The position numbers and the translations under genes were made by a program. Under the pieces are notes generated by a model. It was not told the DNA's origin and searched no databases. It saw only the letters and a program-made list of their open reading frames with translations. Positions 61,280 through 64,000 of a stretch of DNA of 64,000 nt are shown in pieces. The DNA comes from Aphelocoma coerulescens. Lineage: Eukaryota; Chordata; Aves; Passeriformes; Corvidae. Numbering within the stretch: the stretch's first letter is position 1; the number at the start of each line of letters is the position of its first letter. Location: the NCBI RefSeq assembly GCF_041296385.1, contig NC_091017.1:52140214-52204213 (forward strand). The letters run 5' to 3'.

Positions 61280-64000
61280 GTAATCCTAGTGTTTTCCTAC
61301 TCAAATATGGTTATGGCACAGTTAAGTCTATGTTAAATCCATGTGCATGGTAATTAATTTGTTAATTGGTTACATATCAATTTGACATTATATTCTTTGA
61401 TAAATGTGCTTAAATTTTATCCCATTTTTACGTGTGATGTAAGGTATTTTCTCTTGGACATTTGTCCTGAAGCTTTTCATACTCTTGATGTCAGCTAAAT
61501 AAGGTAGCTAATGTCACCATTTCTTTGACACAAATGTTAGTTTTCTCTTTTCTTAAGATAGCCTAGTCCCTGTTATGTCTTACTTTTTATCTTCCATTTA
61601 TCAGAGTTCTAAAACACAGGGCCATTTCATCACACTGTATTCAGTGTCTCTTGGATGGGCCAGGTCCTTCAGTAGTGAGATTGGTCCCTAGTCTGTCATG
61701 TTTCTATTACTTCTGTAATATCCAGTCTCATTTCCTACACTATTATTTCATTCTGTTTCCCAGGATTATTTCTTTAGTGCACCAATATGTTAATTGTGCC
61801 AAACTAGCCATTCATTGTTTTTTAGCTGAATTAGTTCCCACACATCACCAGTCTGTTTTTTTTTCCCTGCTCCCCATCCTCCTATATTCTGTTAACATTT
61901 GGGTTTCACTGTGATACTTCCCGGTGACTACCTACTGATTTTATCCTCTCTGTTATACTTGTGAAGAGGCATGAAGCTTCAAAGGGTTGGGGTGATCTGT
62001 GTTTTTGTTGTTGTTGAGGTTTGTAGTTGTTGTGTGTGGGTGTGGTGTTGGGTTTTGTTTTGTTTTAATAGTCCTTTCAGTAGATGTTGTTTTTATCAAG
62101 TCCTGCATTGGGATTTAATGTAGTTGACAGAGTTTGGGACAAATGTACCTGTTTCACACACTCTGCTTGGTAACTACTAATGGCAAAGGTTATTTCTTAG
62201 ACTATATGGAATTCCTGGCATTTGTGGAAAAAGGTTATCAGTGTTTTTAAATCCCTTAACGATGGTTGAGATCATGCTTTTCCTTCCCACATCCAGGAAT
62301 TTAAATATTACCAAGTGCTTTGTCAGCAAATCATGTATTTCTCACAAGTTAGGCTTTGATGCCCACACAGACTTCTGACTATGCATTGATCTAGAGTTTG
62401 GAGCAGAGTATGACTGTGATGGAGCAGGAAGAAGAGAAGAGAGCAGGATAAGATGCTTACACTAAAGTCTTTTTGCCAGTAGTTGCCATGATCTGCCTGT
62501 GAACCTCGAAATCTGCTTTAGGAGAACAAAATGATAGTTGAGACCTGATGTGGTAGAAATCGATCTCCTCTTGATTTCTTAGGACCTGTCTGCCACATTG
62601 GAATGAAATGGCTTGAAACAACAGAGGGACTTCAAAAATCCAAAGGGCTGGTAGGGTTGAAATTAGATTAACTTTAGTCTGTTGTGCTGAAATCTCCCTC
62701 TGTGAGCAAGCAGCAGGGAAGATGATGAGGATTTAGGCCTTGGGAAAAGTCATTTAATTGCTGATTACCACCAATTACTTTCCCAAATTCCTTTCCTCAG
62801 CTACTGGAATAGTAGAATACTGGAACTGTATTTATCAGCCAGCTGTCCAGGAAGATCGCTATGTAGAAGTTGGCTGGAACTCTCAAACCCTGGATCTGAG
62901 TGGTTCTATGGGTACTGTAAATATCACAGATGAGATGCTGCACTCCTTAATGCCAGTACAAGTTTTGTTAATGACCTGTTAAGGTCAGGATTTTCCTTAT
63001 ACTTACATATGTATTGGAGTTTCTTTTGGTGGTATTCTGAGGGTGGGAAAGGATTCAATTGTTTATCTAAAATGGTGCTGAATGGATCTCAAGCTGATCC
63101 AGTTCTGCATCTGGACTCACTTTCACAAGGAACAATGTGGAACAAAACTCTTGAATTTTTTTTTAATTGAAATCAGAAGTTTTGAAAGCCCTCTTATTTT
63201 TCTGATTCAGATGAGGGAAGGGCTGGGAACTGCATGTTTTCTCAATTGAAGCAAGTTATCAGATTTTGAATATGCTACAATATATCAGGACTGCTGTGGG
63301 TAATAATGCAGTCATTATCAAAGGTATGCTGCAAGGCATCATGGACTGACATTTTCAAATCACCATGTAAATCTGCCTGACACAGCTTTAAAAGAAATAA
63401 AACAAGGCTGAAAGCTCCAGTGTTTAGTCTAAAAACACACATGGCCATGGTTGCTGTTTTAGCCTATGTGGGCTAACCGTGGAAGCCTTTTGTCAGCCCT
63501 CCGGCCTACTGAGTGGTGTCAGCTTGATTTGTGTGTTAATTTGCTGACTTTTCAGTTTGATGCTTTCCATTAAAATTCACATAAAGAGCCTGGGTTTTTG
63601 CTTTATTTAGCAGCTTTCCCAAATCTAAATGCTCTTCCAAAGACCGCCCTTGATATCACTGAAACTAAGAGGAAGAAATTTCAACATTTATTCACTGTTG
63701 GAATCATTTATTCACCATTTATATGATACTGAATGGATGAAGGCAGATGGGGAGCCTGTTAAGTGATGATATAACCAAACACAGAGAAGAAATACAGTGG
63801 CAGTTTTACAAGATTTTTCCTTTTTGGAAAAATTCTGACTAAAATGATCAGTGTTGTAAGCTATGATTCACTTAGCATCAGGACACCCTCATGTCTTCTT
63901 GGCACCAAAGATTGTCTTATTTAAGTTAAAGGATCCTCCTCACTCTATCTCATATATCCCTGCTTTTTTGGTCTGGTTTGCTTGAGGAAGATGACTTGTT

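Larger units (their letters stand above)
46686..64000 (+). other. SCFD2: SCFD2 intron 3, partial (more than 17 kb)
   Basis: The intron begins with GTAAGT and no later SCFD2 exon was found. It is A+T-rich, with a TTTA microsatellite, a CR1 copy at about 52609-53260, a 209-codon minus-strand open frame at 49785-50414 of unknown meaning, and an exon-like open segment at 62801-62911. The rest shows only short chance frames. Confidence 0.8.

Noticed and set aside
63600..63720. Possible exon after TTTATTTAG (open stretch with ALPKTALDITETKRKK)
   Set aside because: Does not match the expected next SCFD2 exon and lacks a good donor in frame.

Overview
This is a vertebrate nuclear window, most likely from a bird. 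It is intron-dominated and A+T-rich, with two sharp CpG islands, exons flanked by GT-AG junctions, and degraded copies of CR1, the LINE family typical of birds and other sauropsids. No bacterial, plasmid or viral gene is supported, and no tRNA, rRNA or CRISPR array is visible.

Two genes are recognised, arranged head to head. On the minus strand (about 110-8289) is the 5' part of FIP1L1, a subunit of the CPSF mRNA cleavage and polyadenylation machinery. Five coding exons are placed with consistent phases: 8208-8289, 7478-7517, 5056-5113, 2450-2553 and 110-171. Together they give about 115 N-terminal residues, and the gene runs off the left edge. On the plus strand is the 5' half of SCFD2, a Sec1/Munc18-like protein. 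Three coding exons are placed (11510-12245, 20407-20575, 46558-46685), giving about 344 residues, and the gene continues past the right edge. FIP1L1 and SCFD2 are also divergent neighbours in mammals, which supports both calls.

Layout: 1-8290 is FIP1L1, with an old antisense CR1 relic in one intron at about 3300-4330. The FIP1L1 CpG island is at about 7830-8760. A 2.5 kb spacer at about 8760-11240 has no recognised gene. The SCFD2 CpG island and exon 1 lie at about 11240-12250. From 12246 to the right edge the window is SCFD2 intron apart from two short exons. These introns hold two further CR1 pieces, a 47-base T homopolymer, a G-depleted degenerate tandem tract, several inverted repeats and some microsatellites.

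The two genes are not known to share a pathway: FIP1L1 acts in nuclear 3' end processing and SCFD2 belongs to a membrane-trafficking family. I see no clear novel system. The items most worth checking are the G-poor tract at 34016-34285, a phase-compatible exon-like segment in SCFD2 intron 3 (62801-62911), two clean palindromes near 39.0 and 40.4 kb, and the apparent absence of a FIP1L1 N-terminal cassette exon. Most of the remaining open reading frames are short, overlapping or low in complexity, and look like chance.
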